Below are positions 1 through 9,746 of a DNA stretch of 64,000 bases, piece by piece. The DNA is taken from positions 1,093,501 through 1,157,500 of the forward strand of contig NZ_CP120678.1 in NCBI RefSeq assembly GCF_030273445.1, given 5' to 3'. This DNA comes from Selenobaculum gibii (lineage in GTDB: Bacteria > Bacillota > Negativicutes > ICN-92133). The translations under genes were made by a program, and so were the position numbers. Under the pieces are notes generated by a model. The model made no database searches and had not been told where the DNA came from. It worked only from the letters and a program-made list of their open reading frames with translations. The stretch's first letter is position 1; each line of letters starts with the position of its first letter.

Positions 1-1377
1 TTGGTCACCATAAAGTGTTGAGTACCCAACGGTAGTCTCACTTTTATTTGCATTGCAGGTAAAACCGCCGCCAAAGCTTGCCGCAATACCTGCAAGTACA
101 CGTGCAGAACGATCACGGGCTTGAATATTCTCCGTTACGAAAGAGGAAACGTCTAAATAAAAGGTAGTATTGTTACTTAAGTTTTGAATTGGTGTTGTTT
201 TTATTTGATTGACTGTTGTATCAACGGAATCTTGAATCGGCATAATCGTATAAAGACATTTTAGATTTTTGGCTAAGTCTTGCGCTAAATCTTTGGTTGT
301 ATTGGAATTATAGATGCTTGGCATATTAACGAGTAAAACATTTTCAGGCGGAAGTATGGAAGCGTAAAGTGCTGCTGCAACGGCTGAGTCTATACCGCCA
401 GAGATGCCGATAACGACCTTTTCCATGTGGATGTCCTGCAAAAAATTTTTAATGCCATAACGTAGAGCGGTATAGATATTTGCAATATCAGTATCTTCAT
501 TTACTTTTATCGCTGGGAGTGAAGGTTCACCTTCTAAGGGGATTCCTACGATGTTCAGTTGATTTGTGTAGGGCTCGTTCATGGCGATGATTTTTCCGTT
601 CGCATCATAAACGGTGCTAGAACCATCAAAAGTATAAATTGTTTTTCCGTTATTTTGAATGCCGATATTGTTTACATAAATAAAGGGAGCGTTGTTTGAT
701 TTAGCATGTGAGGAAAAAACTCGATTGCGTTTATTATTTTTTCCGAGCGTATAAGGGGAATTTGAGATATTGATAAATAAATCTACGTCGTGGTTTTTAT
801 TAATCAATGCAAGTGGTGTGAAGGTATAGTCGTCGCTCCAAGCATCTTCACAAAGCAGGCAGCCAATTCTAAGCGTTTGCTCATTTAAGCATAGATCGAT
901 CGGGCTAGTTAAATCAGCGATATCCGTTTTTAGTTCATCAGCTAGTTTTGGCAAACTAAAAAAATGACGTTCTTCATCGAAAGCACGATAATTTGGTTGG
1001 AGAGTTTTTATGATAAATGGGTAAGGGGAAGCTGGAGATTGTATTAAATTCTTTTTATATGCAGTGAAGAATGCATTATATTTTCTTACTCTGCCATCAG
1101 TATTTTTTTTTGTCCAATCCACGGCGATATTACCGAACATAATTGCAATCGTATCAGATGCTGCAATTATCTTTTTACCGTAATATTCACAATCGCGTAA
1201 AAAAGCATTTTGTTCCCAAGTATCACCAATAAGATAGCCTGGAATTGCCATTTCAGGAAAAACGATTAAATCTGCTTTAGACTCCTTGGCTGATTGAATC
1301 ATTTCAAGCATTCGGTTTGTGTTTAAATCGGGATGTCCGGGCTTAATTTCGAATTGTCCTAATGCGATTTTTATCAA
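1..1377 (-). CDS. nadE: Glutamine-dependent NAD+ synthetase, 3' end cut by window edge
   Basis: Makes NAD+ from deamido-NAD+, ATP and ammonia released from glutamine. The first 459 codons are present. The N-terminal nitrilase-type amidase domain has the catalytic Glu in VFPEMAIPGY near residue 43 and the Cys nucleophile in GCLLCEDAW. The C-terminal synthetase domain has the PP-loop ISGGIDSA near residues 321-328. The start is TTG at 1375-1377: GAGGTG lies about 7 bases upstream and MIKIALGQF is a normal family N-terminus. The gene runs off the left edge, so its end is not seen. It is preceded by the aminotransferase gene and a terminator-like hairpin, so it probably has its own promoter in 1378-1468. 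Confidence 0.93.
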   Translation of the reverse strand, partial: MIKIALGQFEIKPGHPDLNTNRMLEMIQSAKESKADLIVFPEMAIPGYLIGDTWEQNAFLRDCEYYGKKIIAASDTIAIMFGNIAVDWTKKNTDGRVRKYNAFFTAYKKNLIQSPASPYPFIIKTLQPNYRAFDEERHFFSLPKLADELKTDIADLTSPIDLCLNEQTLRIGCLLCEDAWSDDYTFTPLALINKNHDVDLFINISNSPYTLGKNNKRNRVFSSHAKSNNAPFIYVNNIGIQNNGKTIYTFDGSSTVYDANGKIIAMNEPYTNQLNIVGIPLEGEPSLPAIKVNEDTDIANIYTALRYGIKNFLQDIHMEKVVIGISGGIDSAVAAALYASILPPENVLLVNMPSIYNSNTTKDLAQDLAKNLKCLYTIMPIQDSVDTTVNQIKTTPIQNLSNNTTFYLDVSSFVTENIQARDRSARVLAGIAASFGGGFTCNANKSETTVGYSTLYGDQ

Positions 1378-1468
1378 AGAAGACACCTCTATTCAATTTA
1401 TAAAATGTTTAATTATTATATCCTAGTTATAAAAGTTATTATGTTGTTTTACAATTAAATAAAGATAG

Positions 1469-1492
1469 CCCCATATTATTTTAAATATGGGG
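1469..1492 (-). terminator. Rho-independent terminator of the 5665-1506 gene set
   Basis: An 8-bp inverted repeat (CCCCATAT / ATATGGGG) with an 8-base AT loop lies just after the aminotransferase stop codon. On the minus strand it is followed by a T-rich stretch, CTATCTTTATTTAATT. It separates the aminotransferase transcript from nadE. Confidence 0.65.
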
Positions 1493-1505
1493 ACTAGCTT
1501 TGTTT

Positions 1506-2798
1506 TTATTTTTTTAGCGTGTTTAATACATCATCTAATTGATTTAGCATATTGTTAATGTTTTCTTCAGTAATAATTAAAGGTGGTTGGAAGGCGAGTA
1601 CATTACGGTCAACACCATTTTTACCAATAATGAAGCCTCTATCTTTCATTGTTTCTAAAATGATATCAACCGCTTGGCTGTTCGGTGATTTGTCCGAATG
1701 GATGAATTCCGCACCTACCATTAAACCGATACCGCGGATATCTCCAATCATAGCGTGCTTCTCTTGTAATTTCTTTAATCCATTCTTTAATTGTTTACCA
1801 CGTAGTTTAGCTTTTGTTAATAAATCATGCTTTTGAATATACTCTAAAGTTGCTAATGCTGCTGTAGAAGATACAGGATTACCACCTAAAGTAGAAGCGC
1901 CAGGACGTGTATAAGTATTAGCGATTTTAGCCGAAGCGATAAAAGCACTAATCGGTGTTCCGTTTCCAAGTGCTTTAGCAACGGTCATAATATCTGGAAC
2001 CACATCGAAATTTTCAATGGCAAACATTTTACCTGTACGAGCAAAACCTGTTTGTACTTCGTCGATAATCATTAAGATGTTATATTGATCTAAGATTTCT
2101 TTTACGCGTTTAAAGTATCCTTGAGGTGGTGTAATAATTCCGGCATTGCCTTGAATTGGTTCTGCGATAAATGCGGCAACATTGCCAGAGGTATTCGTTC
2201 TGATTACGTCTTCAATTGCGTTTGCACAAGCAAAATCGCAGTCAGGATATTTTTTTCCTAATGGACAGCGGTAGCAATATGGGTTAGGTGCAAAATGAAT
2301 TCCACCAACTGGATTTGGATCGGTACGCCACATGCTAATTCCCGTCATGCTCATCGTTAATTTTGTCCGTCCGTGTAATCCATTGCGTAAACTGATAAAT
2401 TCACTATTTTTTGTATAAATAGAAGCAAGCAGGGCAGCGCCCTCATTTGCTTCTGTGCCGGTGGAACAGAAAAAAGCTTTTTGTAAATCACCTGGTGTAA
2501 TTTTTGCTAACGCTTCGGCGAGATTTGCAAAATTTTCAGTAAGATAGATATTACAAACATGCTGTAGTGTTTTTACTTGTTCACAAATTTTATCGGTAAT
2601 TTCGCTATTGCAATGGCCGCAGTTAATCACGGAAACGCCGGCAAAACAGTCGAGATATTGTTTTCCGGTACTGTCATAGAGATATTGCATAGATCCACGT
2701 ACAATTTGCATTGGCTTTTCGTAAAAATGATTTAAACAAGGCATAATATAAGCTTGTTTTTTTTCAATAATAGCTTCAGGGCCAATATATTTTGTCAA
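1506..2798 (-). CDS. Class III PLP-dependent aminotransferase (AGXT2/GabT-like)
   Basis: A 430-residue cytoplasmic enzyme that moves an amino group between an omega-amino acid or similar donor and a 2-oxo acid. Family marks are STGTEANEGA (PLP phosphate site, near residue 113), the helix IIDEVQTGFARTGKM with its PLP-contacting Asp, and AKALGNG with the Schiff-base Lys near residue 275. The insert PNPYCYRCPLGKKYPDC is typical of the alanine-glyoxylate/beta-alanine-like branch rather than of acetylornithine aminotransferases. The start is TTG with AGGAGG upstream. It lies 17 bases after the U32 gene, in one operon. The exact substrate cannot be told from the sequence; no linked catabolic gene gives a hint. 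Confidence 0.85.
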   Translation of the reverse strand: MTKYIGPEAIIEKKQAYIMPCLNHFYEKPMQIVRGSMQYLYDSTGKQYLDCFAGVSVINCGHCNSEITDKICEQVKTLQHVCNIYLTENFANLAEALAKITPGDLQKAFFCSTGTEANEGAALLASIYTKNSEFISLRNGLHGRTKLTMSMTGISMWRTDPNPVGGIHFAPNPYCYRCPLGKKYPDCDFACANAIEDVIRTNTSGNVAAFIAEPIQGNAGIITPPQGYFKRVKEILDQYNILMIIDEVQTGFARTGKMFAIENFDVVPDIMTVAKALGNGTPISAFIASAKIANTYTRPGASTLGGNPVSSTAALATLEYIQKHDLLTKAKLRGKQLKNGLKKLQEKHAMIGDIRGIGLMVGAEFIHSDKSPNSQAVDIILETMKDRGFIIGKNGVDRNVLAFQPPLIITEENINNMLNQLDDVLNTLKK

Positions 2799-2815
2799 AA
2801 GATAGCCTCCTTTTA

Positions 2816-4765
2816 TTAACGTGATACGCGATAGCGGAAAGCACCGATACCGAGTTCGCGCGGACTGATTGTAGAAAGTTGAGTTAATAAATTAGGATCG
2901 AATTCATATTGCATAGGACTATTTAACATTTTATCTAATTCTTGACGATAAATTTTAGTTAGTTGACCTACCAATTTAGCATCATAATGTTGTCCTTCAA
3001 TACGATAAGAAGCTGCACCTAATAATTTTGCTAAGAATTTAATTAAGCATAAATCTTTGGCAAATAAAACATGATTGCGTTCGTGTTGATCAATGCGGAT
3101 AGGATGTACTTCGTTAGCACTATCCAGCAGAGCATAATGTTTATTAAATAGCTCTGGTCGTGTATTCATGTCATAGCCGAGAATCATATGCGGTAAATTA
3201 TGGTCGAGAATCATTGCTTCTGTAGGGCCGTGAACAATCAATTCTAACGGTAATTTGCTAGAGAAGAGTAGTTCTTTAATTTGTGCATACGTTGCTTCCA
3301 ATGAGATCGTTCCCATCGTGGAACCGTTATCTTTCAATAATTTTGCACTTAAATGATTAAATGTATTAAACGAAAAATCTGTTTGTACAGGTAAAGTCGT
3401 AAGCTGTGTCGCCATGTTGAGAGTGCCCATGTTGCTTACCATAATTCCATCTGGACGAATTTCATTTAATTGTGTGAAGAGCTGTTCTAATTCACCGCAT
3501 TCGCGTTCCATTGTAGCTCTTGGTGTAGTAACAATAATTTTTACCTTGTACTTTCCTCCGATATCCATTGCTGCTTTAATATCTTTAAGGCTCCACGGTT
3601 TATGGGGAAGAAAGGCTTCTCCACCGATATAAATTCGATTTGCTCCATTTTCCGCGGCTTCCTGTACAGATGCTAAATCTGCCACACGGACGGATAATTC
3701 TGGAGCATAGTTTTGCGGTAATTTTATTTCAAAATCCGTCGGCTTTATTGTAACCGGTGAATGAATGTCGGCTTCTTTTACTGCTTGGCTAAAGAAGCGC
3801 GGTTCACGTTTGCCACTAAATCCAATGGCTGAAGCATCCGGTTTACCAAGGGCAAAACAGGTGGAAAAATCACGAGACCGATTTTCGTATAAATCATTCC
3901 AATCGTTTTCGTCGATAGCATATCCAGCGGGATCTGCTAAATAGCGATCGATTGCTTTACGATATGTTTTCACAATTCTTTCGACAAAAGCTGCTGTTCT
4001 CATTCGACCTTCGATTTTAAAGGAATGCACTCCAGCTTGAATTAATTCTGGAAGGTGACGGTACATACACATATCTTTTAAAGCTAGTTTATATGCGCCC
4101 GGTCCATTTTCATCAAGAATTTCACCGGTTTCTTCATCAATTAATTTATAGCCCCAACGGCATGGTTTTAAGCAACGGCCGCGATTCGAACTTTGTCCAA
4201 ATAAAATTCCAGAGTGAAAGCATTGACCACTTTGTGAAATGCACATGTCGCCGTGCATAAAATATTCTACTTCAATTCCGGTGCGTTCCTTAAATAGGCT
4301 TAATTGTGAAAGGGTCATTTCTCGACCAACTACGATACGAGTGATTCCATATTCTTTTAATTTGTTTATTGCATGTTCGTTGTGCGTATTCATCATAACT
4401 GAAGTATGGAGTGGAATGGTGATTTTTAATTCTCTGACAAGTTCCATAACTGCTAAATCTTGTACAAGCAATGCGTCAGGTTGAATTGTTTGTAAAAATT
4501 TCAAATAGTCACGCATTGGCTCGATTTCACGATCGCTGATTAAATTATTCACTGTAATATATAAACGAACATTATGCGCATGTGCGTATTCAATCGCTTT
4601 TTTTAACATTTCATCATCAAAATTAGTGTCTGTGCGGTGCATGCGCATATTGAATCGTTTACCGCCTAAATATACAGCATCTGCACCAGCTGCGATTGCA
4701 GCTTCTAATACTTCCCAAGTACCAGCAGGTGCTAGTAATTCAACGGACTTCTTTGATAGTAACAT
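2816..4765 (-). CDS. U32-family protein with two U32 repeats (RlhA-like)
   Basis: A 649-residue protein of the U32 'peptidase' family, several members of which are now known as RNA hydroxylation factors (TrhP for tRNA, RlhA for 23S rRNA). Residues 1-310 form a full U32 domain with the family signature HGDMCISQSGQC and further Cys in GRCLKPCRWGY, which probably bind an Fe-S cluster. From about residue 345 a second U32-like barrel begins (SVRVADLASVQEAAENGA); at the position of the Cys motif it reads HGPTEAMILDHN, so the second repeat has lost the cluster ligands. Length and double-domain design are close to E. coli RlhA (about 650 residues). The ATG start has AAGGAGAG upstream. Function by homology only. 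Confidence 0.82.
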   Translation of the reverse strand: MLLSKKSVELLAPAGTWEVLEAAIAAGADAVYLGGKRFNMRMHRTDTNFDDEMLKKAIEYAHAHNVRLYITVNNLISDREIEPMRDYLKFLQTIQPDALLVQDLAVMELVRELKITIPLHTSVMMNTHNEHAINKLKEYGITRIVVGREMTLSQLSLFKERTGIEVEYFMHGDMCISQSGQCFHSGILFGQSSNRGRCLKPCRWGYKLIDEETGEILDENGPGAYKLALKDMCMYRHLPELIQAGVHSFKIEGRMRTAAFVERIVKTYRKAIDRYLADPAGYAIDENDWNDLYENRSRDFSTCFALGKPDASAIGFSGKREPRFFSQAVKEADIHSPVTIKPTDFEIKLPQNYAPELSVRVADLASVQEAAENGANRIYIGGEAFLPHKPWSLKDIKAAMDIGGKYKVKIIVTTPRATMERECGELEQLFTQLNEIRPDGIMVSNMGTLNMATQLTTLPVQTDFSFNTFNHLSAKLLKDNGSTMGTISLEATYAQIKELLFSSKLPLELIVHGPTEAMILDHNLPHMILGYDMNTRPELFNKHYALLDSANEVHPIRIDQHERNHVLFAKDLCLIKFLAKLLGAASYRIEGQHYDAKLVGQLTKIYRQELDKMLNSPMQYEFDPNLLTQLSTISPRELGIGAFRYRVSR

Positions 4766-4792
4766 AGATTTCTCTCCTTGAATGTGTAAAAG

Positions 4793-5665
4793 TTATTGGA
4801 AAATTTCTTTTGCTTTTTCTGTTAATGTAGAGGGTAGTGAAATCTCTAAATTATCTGCAACAAAAGCATTGAGTAAAATTTCTGGTGCTGTTGTTATGCC
4901 AACAGGAATTTCTGCTGGTGATTTTTTTTCAATAAGAATCTTGTAGGCCTGCTTTGCACAGTCTTCACCTAATGAAGCATGATTTGCAACTAATGCACCC
5001 AAAGCACCAGCAGATACATTTGGTGCATGAGAGGCAATGATCGGAATGTTTCTACTGTCCGTATAATAAACAATGCTGGCAAAGTTTTCTTCAACAATCT
5101 TTCCAATGGGTAAAAATAGCGCATCAATATCATGCGGCAAATTTTCTTCGAGTAAGGATAAATCTTCTTGACATTGAATGATGATATTGCTAAGCTTTAT
5201 TTTATTTTCGACAGCTTTTCTAAAGTTGGATGCTTCGATACAGGAGTTTTCGTCTTTTTCGTGATATAGCATAGCTATATGTTGTATATTGGGTAAGAGT
5301 AATTGAATAAAGTCTACCTTGGCTACTGCATTTACCATCCCAGACATACCTGTAACTTTACCCCCAGGTTTTTCTATGTTGGAAACTAACTTTACGCTCA
5401 TTGGATCAAAAACGGGTGTAAAAATAACAGGAATATTTTCAGAGAGTTCTTTTGCTGCTTTCGCTGCAGGAGTAGAACAAGCAAAAATTAAATCTACTTT
5501 TAAATCTGCTAAAGCACGGGCTAATTTGGATAATTCTTCGACATTTCCATCGGCATTCATATAATGAAATGCAGCTTCGATTTTTGCATTATGCAAGCCT
5601 TGCTTAAATCCCTTGACGGCATCATCGAGATTTTGGGTTAATTGTAAAATACCTATATGAAACAA
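4793..5665 (-). CDS. ABC-type substrate-binding-like protein (PF04392 family) without signal peptide
   Basis: A 290-residue periplasmic-binding-protein fold of the TrpX-like group. Typical pieces are DLIFACSTPAAKAA, IPVIFTPVFDPMSVKLV, GGKVTGMSG and AGALGALVANHASLG. Normal members are lipoproteins or secreted, but this one starts directly with MFHIGILQLTQN. The TTG start at 5663-5665 has GAGGTG 7 bases upstream, and an in-frame stop lies only nine codons further up, so no signal peptide is missing. No permease or ATPase gene is next to it. It is first in a three-gene operon with the U32 and aminotransferase genes. It may work as a cytoplasmic ligand sensor; that is inference. Confidence 0.8.
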   Translation of the reverse strand: MFHIGILQLTQNLDDAVKGFKQGLHNAKIEAAFHYMNADGNVEELSKLARALADLKVDLIFACSTPAAKAAKELSENIPVIFTPVFDPMSVKLVSNIEKPGGKVTGMSGMVNAVAKVDFIQLLLPNIQHIAMLYHEKDENSCIEASNFRKAVENKIKLSNIIIQCQEDLSLLEENLPHDIDALFLPIGKIVEENFASIVYYTDSRNIPIIASHAPNVSAGALGALVANHASLGEDCAKQAYKILIEKKSPAEIPVGITTAPEILLNAFVADNLEISLPSTLTEKAKEIFQ

Positions 5666-5855
5666 ATATAAACACCTCTTCAGATAAATCTAACCTTCTA
5701 ACCTTCAACATAAAGTGAGAAAAAACCTGCAATTTTGCTGAAAAATTTAATTAAATATAAAATTTTGTAAGCTGTTTATATAATTAGAAGAGGGAAACAG
5801 GGTTAATTGTCGAATTTTTATACTTATTATCAATTTTTTGAAAGGCTTTTAAGTT

Positions 5856-8800
5856 ATGAATCAGGAAAATAATCAATTTGTTCATTTGCACGTACATACG
5901 GAGTATAGTCTGCTAGATGGTGCAAGTCGTATTCACCAATTGATTGATCGAGCAAAAGAATTAAATATGCCGGCAATTGCAATTACAGATCATGGTTCAA
6001 TGTACGGAGTTATTGATTTTTATAAAGCTGCTAAGGCCAAAGGTGTAAAACCGATTATCGGGTGTGAAGTTTATGTTGCGCCTAAGTCGCGATTTGATAA
6101 AATGGCAGTTGATGGCGAAAGCTATTATCATTTGATTTTATTGGCGGAAAACCAACAAGGTTATAAAAATTTAATTGAGTTAGTATCGTTGGCGTACAGT
6201 GAAGGGTTTTACTATAAACCTCGTGTTGATAAAGAGTTACTAAGAAAATATCATGAAGGAATTATTTGTTTAAGTGCTTGTATTGCTGGTGAAATTCCGG
6301 CAGCAATTATTCGTGATAATCCGGAGCGTGCGGATGTTTTAGTTCAGGAATACATTGATATTTTTGGTAAAGATAATTTTTTTATTGAAATTCAAAATCA
6401 TGGAATGCCGGAAGAAAAGAAAGCTAATGTAGAGTTAGTAAAGTTAGCAGAAAAATATGATTTGGGATTAGTGGCAACGAATGACTCGCATTATACAAAT
6501 CGCAATGATAGTGAATTTCATGATGTTTTGTTATGCATCCAAATGGGAAAAACGGTAGATGAGGAAAACCGCATGCGGTTTCCTAATGATAATTTCTATC
6601 TTAAATCCCCAGAAGAAATGGAAAAACTATTTGGTGCATATCGCGGGGCAATTGAAAACACGGTGAAAATTGCTGAGCGTTGTCAAGTTGATTTTGTTTT
6701 TGGGCAATTACATTTGCCGGTATTTCCTGTGCCCGATGGAATGACTGATGAATCATATTTAAGAAAACTATGTAAAGAGCGATTAAACGATCGTTATGTA
6801 ACAGTGACGAAACTTGAAACTGAAAGATTAGATTATGAATTATCTGTGATTCAAAAAATGGGATACGATAGCTATTTTCTTATTGTATGGGATTTTATTA
6901 ATTATGCGAAAAATCATGATATAGCAGTTGGTCCAGGTCGAGGTTCGGCAGCAGGCAGTATTGTTGCTTATTTATTAGGTATTACAAATATTGATCCACT
7001 TAAATATGATTTGCTTTTTGAAAGATTTTTAAATCCGGATCGTGTTACTATGCCGGATATTGATATTGATTTTTGTTATGTAAAAAGGGAAAAAGTTATA
7101 GAATATGTTGTTGAGCGTTATGGTTCTGAGCGTGTTGCGCAGATTATTACTTTTGGTACAATGGCTGCAAAAGGAGCAATTCGTGATGTAGGCAGGGCGC
7201 TTAACATGACTTATAGTGAAGTAGATCGGATTGCAAAAATGATTCCTGCGGAATTGAATATGACGATTGACAAAGCTTTAAAAAGCAATCCTGAGTTGCA
7301 AAATGCTTATCAGGAGGAAATAGCAGTAACGAAATTAGTAGATTTTGCTCGTGATGTAGAGGGATTGCCAAGACATGCATCTACGCATGCTGCAGGTGTT
7401 GTAATTGCAAGAGATCCATTGACGGATTATGTTCCTATTCAAGTTTCTGCTGATGGGTTTGCTGTTACGCAATACGATAAGGACAGAGTTGAAGAACTAG
7501 GCTTGCTTAAAATGGACTTTCTGGGGCTTAGGACTTTAACCGTGATTAGTGATGCTCTCGTATTAATTAAGGAAAATCGAGGCATTAAAGTTGACATAGA
7601 TGCAATTGATTTAGAAGATGAAAAAACTGCACAAATGTTATCAAATGGAGATACTGTTGGTGTGTTTCAAATGGAATCATCAGGGATGACTACCTTAGTT
7701 AAAGAATTGAAACCAAATGGTTTTGCCGATATCATTCCGTTAGTTGCATTATATCGTCCGGGGCCATTAGGAAGTGGGATGGTTACGGATTTTATCAACG
7801 GGCGGCATGGACGAAAAGAAGTGAAATATTTACATCCATTACTAGAACCGATATTAAAAGAAACTTTCGGTGTGATTTTATATCAGGAACAAGTTATGCA
7901 GATTGTGCAAGTATTAGCAGGTTTTACACTAGGGCAGGCAGATTTGTTGAGACGTGCAATGGGAAAGAAGAAACATTCAATTTTGGCGGCTCAACGCGAG
8001 AATTTTTTAAATGGTGCGCGCAGCAACGGAATTGACGAAGCTTTAGCAATTGAGATTTTTGATTTAATGGCACATTTTGCGGATTATGGATTTAATAAGT
8101 CTCATAGTGCTGCATATGCGATGGTTGCTTATCAGACAGCATATCTGAAAGCGCATTATCCTAATGAATTTATGGCAGCAATGTTATCGAGTGTCATGGG
8201 GACGAGTGATAAAGTTGGATATTATATTGAATATTGTCGTCATCAAGGAATTCAGGTTTTACCGCCGGATATTAACGCTAGCAAAGCTTCTTTTAGCGTT
8301 GATAGAGAAGCGATTCGATTTGGGATGGCAGCTGTAAAAAATGTTGGGGAAAATGCAATCGAAAGTATAATTAAAGCGCGAGAAAAAGAGGATAGATTTA
8401 CGTCGCTGGTTGATTTTTGTACGCGTGTAGATATGCGAGTTGTAAATAAACGAGTAATTGAAAGTTTAATCAAATGTGGTGCGTTTGATTCGCAAGGAGC
8501 AAAGAGGTCGCAATTACTTGCGGTTCTTGATAAAGCGGTAGAAGCAGCTGGAAGCAGGCAACGGGATGCAGCGAGCGGGCAAATTGGGTTATTTGGTGAA
8601 GAAGAAATGAGTGAAGTCGAAGATGTTGCTTTACCGAATATTGAAGAAATGCCAAAAGAGCAAATTTTAGCGTTGGAAAAAGAAATTACAGGTTTCTATA
8701 TTACAGGGCATCCGCTTGATAAATATAGGGAGAGAATGCAACAATTCATGACTATAGAATCTTTGACTGAAACGGAGAAAATGGATGGGAGAATAGTTAA

Positions 8801-9266
8801 GATTGCAGGCTTAATTGTAAATTCAAAACGTATTAGTACTAAAAAGGGAGAGACGATGTGCTTCATTGAAGTTGAAGACTTCACAAATAAAATAGAAGTG
8901 GTTGTCTTTCCAAAAGTCTTTTATCAATCAATGAATGTTTTAATTCCAGATACGCCGGTTATTGTTAGTGGACGTTTAAATGTAAATGAAGAATCTGCAA
9001 AAATTTTGGCAGATTCTATTATGAATTTTGATGAATATGAACCAGTAATAAGAATCCGAATTCGAAAATCGCAAGAGACGGAAGATATCTTTTCAAAATT
9101 AAAAGAAATTTTTGAATCTTATGGCGGTAAAAATATGGTCTATCTACATTTGGTCGATAGTCGAAAGGTAATAAAGGCGGAAGAAAAATTTTGGTTTGCA
9201 CCTACTGAAGAAGCGATTAACAAAATTGAAATGATTCTAGGCAAAGGGGCTGTACAAATTAAATAG
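5856..9266 (+). CDS. dnaE: DNA polymerase III alpha subunit
   Basis: The 1136-residue replicative or lesion-filling polymerase subunit. It opens with a PHP domain (HLHVHTEYSLLDGAS, residues 10-25) and then has the C-family polymerase core with GPGRGSAAGS and the acidic catalytic motif PDIDIDF near residue 405. Helix-hairpin-helix segments follow, and an OB-fold near residues 970-1050 (KIAGLIVNSKRISTKKGE). There is no 3'-5' exonuclease insert, so this is DnaE, not PolC. It is divergent from the minus-strand operon across 190 bases (5666-5855), which must hold promoters for both; I could not fix them. A small hairpin with GCATTC repeats lies downstream at 9406-9429. Confidence 0.96.
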   Translation: MNQENNQFVHLHVHTEYSLLDGASRIHQLIDRAKELNMPAIAITDHGSMYGVIDFYKAAKAKGVKPIIGCEVYVAPKSRFDKMAVDGESYYHLILLAENQQGYKNLIELVSLAYSEGFYYKPRVDKELLRKYHEGIICLSACIAGEIPAAIIRDNPERADVLVQEYIDIFGKDNFFIEIQNHGMPEEKKANVELVKLAEKYDLGLVATNDSHYTNRNDSEFHDVLLCIQMGKTVDEENRMRFPNDNFYLKSPEEMEKLFGAYRGAIENTVKIAERCQVDFVFGQLHLPVFPVPDGMTDESYLRKLCKERLNDRYVTVTKLETERLDYELSVIQKMGYDSYFLIVWDFINYAKNHDIAVGPGRGSAAGSIVAYLLGITNIDPLKYDLLFERFLNPDRVTMPDIDIDFCYVKREKVIEYVVERYGSERVAQIITFGTMAAKGAIRDVGRALNMTYSEVDRIAKMIPAELNMTIDKALKSNPELQNAYQEEIAVTKLVDFARDVEGLPRHASTHAAGVVIARDPLTDYVPIQVSADGFAVTQYDKDRVEELGLLKMDFLGLRTLTVISDALVLIKENRGIKVDIDAIDLEDEKTAQMLSNGDTVGVFQMESSGMTTLVKELKPNGFADIIPLVALYRPGPLGSGMVTDFINGRHGRKEVKYLHPLLEPILKETFGVILYQEQVMQIVQVLAGFTLGQADLLRRAMGKKKHSILAAQRENFLNGARSNGIDEALAIEIFDLMAHFADYGFNKSHSAAYAMVAYQTAYLKAHYPNEFMAAMLSSVMGTSDKVGYYIEYCRHQGIQVLPPDINASKASFSVDREAIRFGMAAVKNVGENAIESIIKAREKEDRFTSLVDFCTRVDMRVVNKRVIESLIKCGAFDSQGAKRSQLLAVLDKAVEAAGSRQRDAASGQIGLFGEEEMSEVEDVALPNIEEMPKEQILALEKEITGFYITGHPLDKYRERMQQFMTIESLTETEKMDGRIVKIAGLIVNSKRISTKKGETMCFIEVEDFTNKIEVVVFPKVFYQSMNVLIPDTPVIVSGRLNVNEESAKILADSIMNFDEYEPVIRIRIRKSQETEDIFSKLKEIFESYGGKNMVYLHLVDSRKVIKAEEKFWFAPTEEAINKIEMILGKGAVQIK

Positions 9267-9483
9267 TTCATTTATAATAAGTGATGCAATATAGATATTT
9301 ACAATAGGTTTTTGTATTTTTATGAGAGAAAACCAATATCTTTGTATGGTAAAAAAATTATTGCTTTTTCTATGAAAGGATTAGCAGGAATAGGCATTCA
9401 TATGGAGAATGCAATAAGTATCGCATTCTGCTATTTTCATTATTTTATTAATTATACTAATTTTCTTGTAGGGGGATACTGTT

Positions 9484-9681
9484 ATGTGGACATCCATATA
9501 TATTGCGCGAAATAAGAAACAAGCTGATGCGCTAAAGGCTTTATTGGGTGGAGAAGGCATTTTAGTTAATGCTAAATCTACAAGCGCTTCGTCAGATGGT
9601 GATGGAATGTATGAAATTCAGGTACTGGAATCAGAAGTCGATGAAGCTCAAATGATTCTTTGCCAGCAAGCTATTAAGTAA
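9484..9681 (+). CDS. Small DUF2007-like protein
   Basis: A 65-residue cytoplasmic protein, MWTSIYIARNKKQADALK, that matches the layout of the DUF2007 family: a ferredoxin-like fold with a central Gly-rich turn and a C-terminal helix. Family members are often called putative signal transducers, but their role is not known. The ATG at 9484 has GTAGGGGGA about 7 bases upstream. It sits between dnaE and pyk. Confidence 0.7.
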   Translation: MWTSIYIARNKKQADALKALLGGEGILVNAKSTSASSDGDGMYEIQVLESEVDEAQMILCQQAIK

Positions 9682-9746
9682 AGTTTAAAATTGATGTTGT
9701 TCATATGGATTTAATGAAAATAACAGTATGAAGAGGTTTGTTCATT

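Noticed and set aside
9312-9515. Open frame of 67 codons between dnaE and the DUF2007 gene
   Set aside because: It has no ribosome binding site, odd composition rich in Tyr and Ile, and overlaps the start of the well-supported DUF2007 gene.
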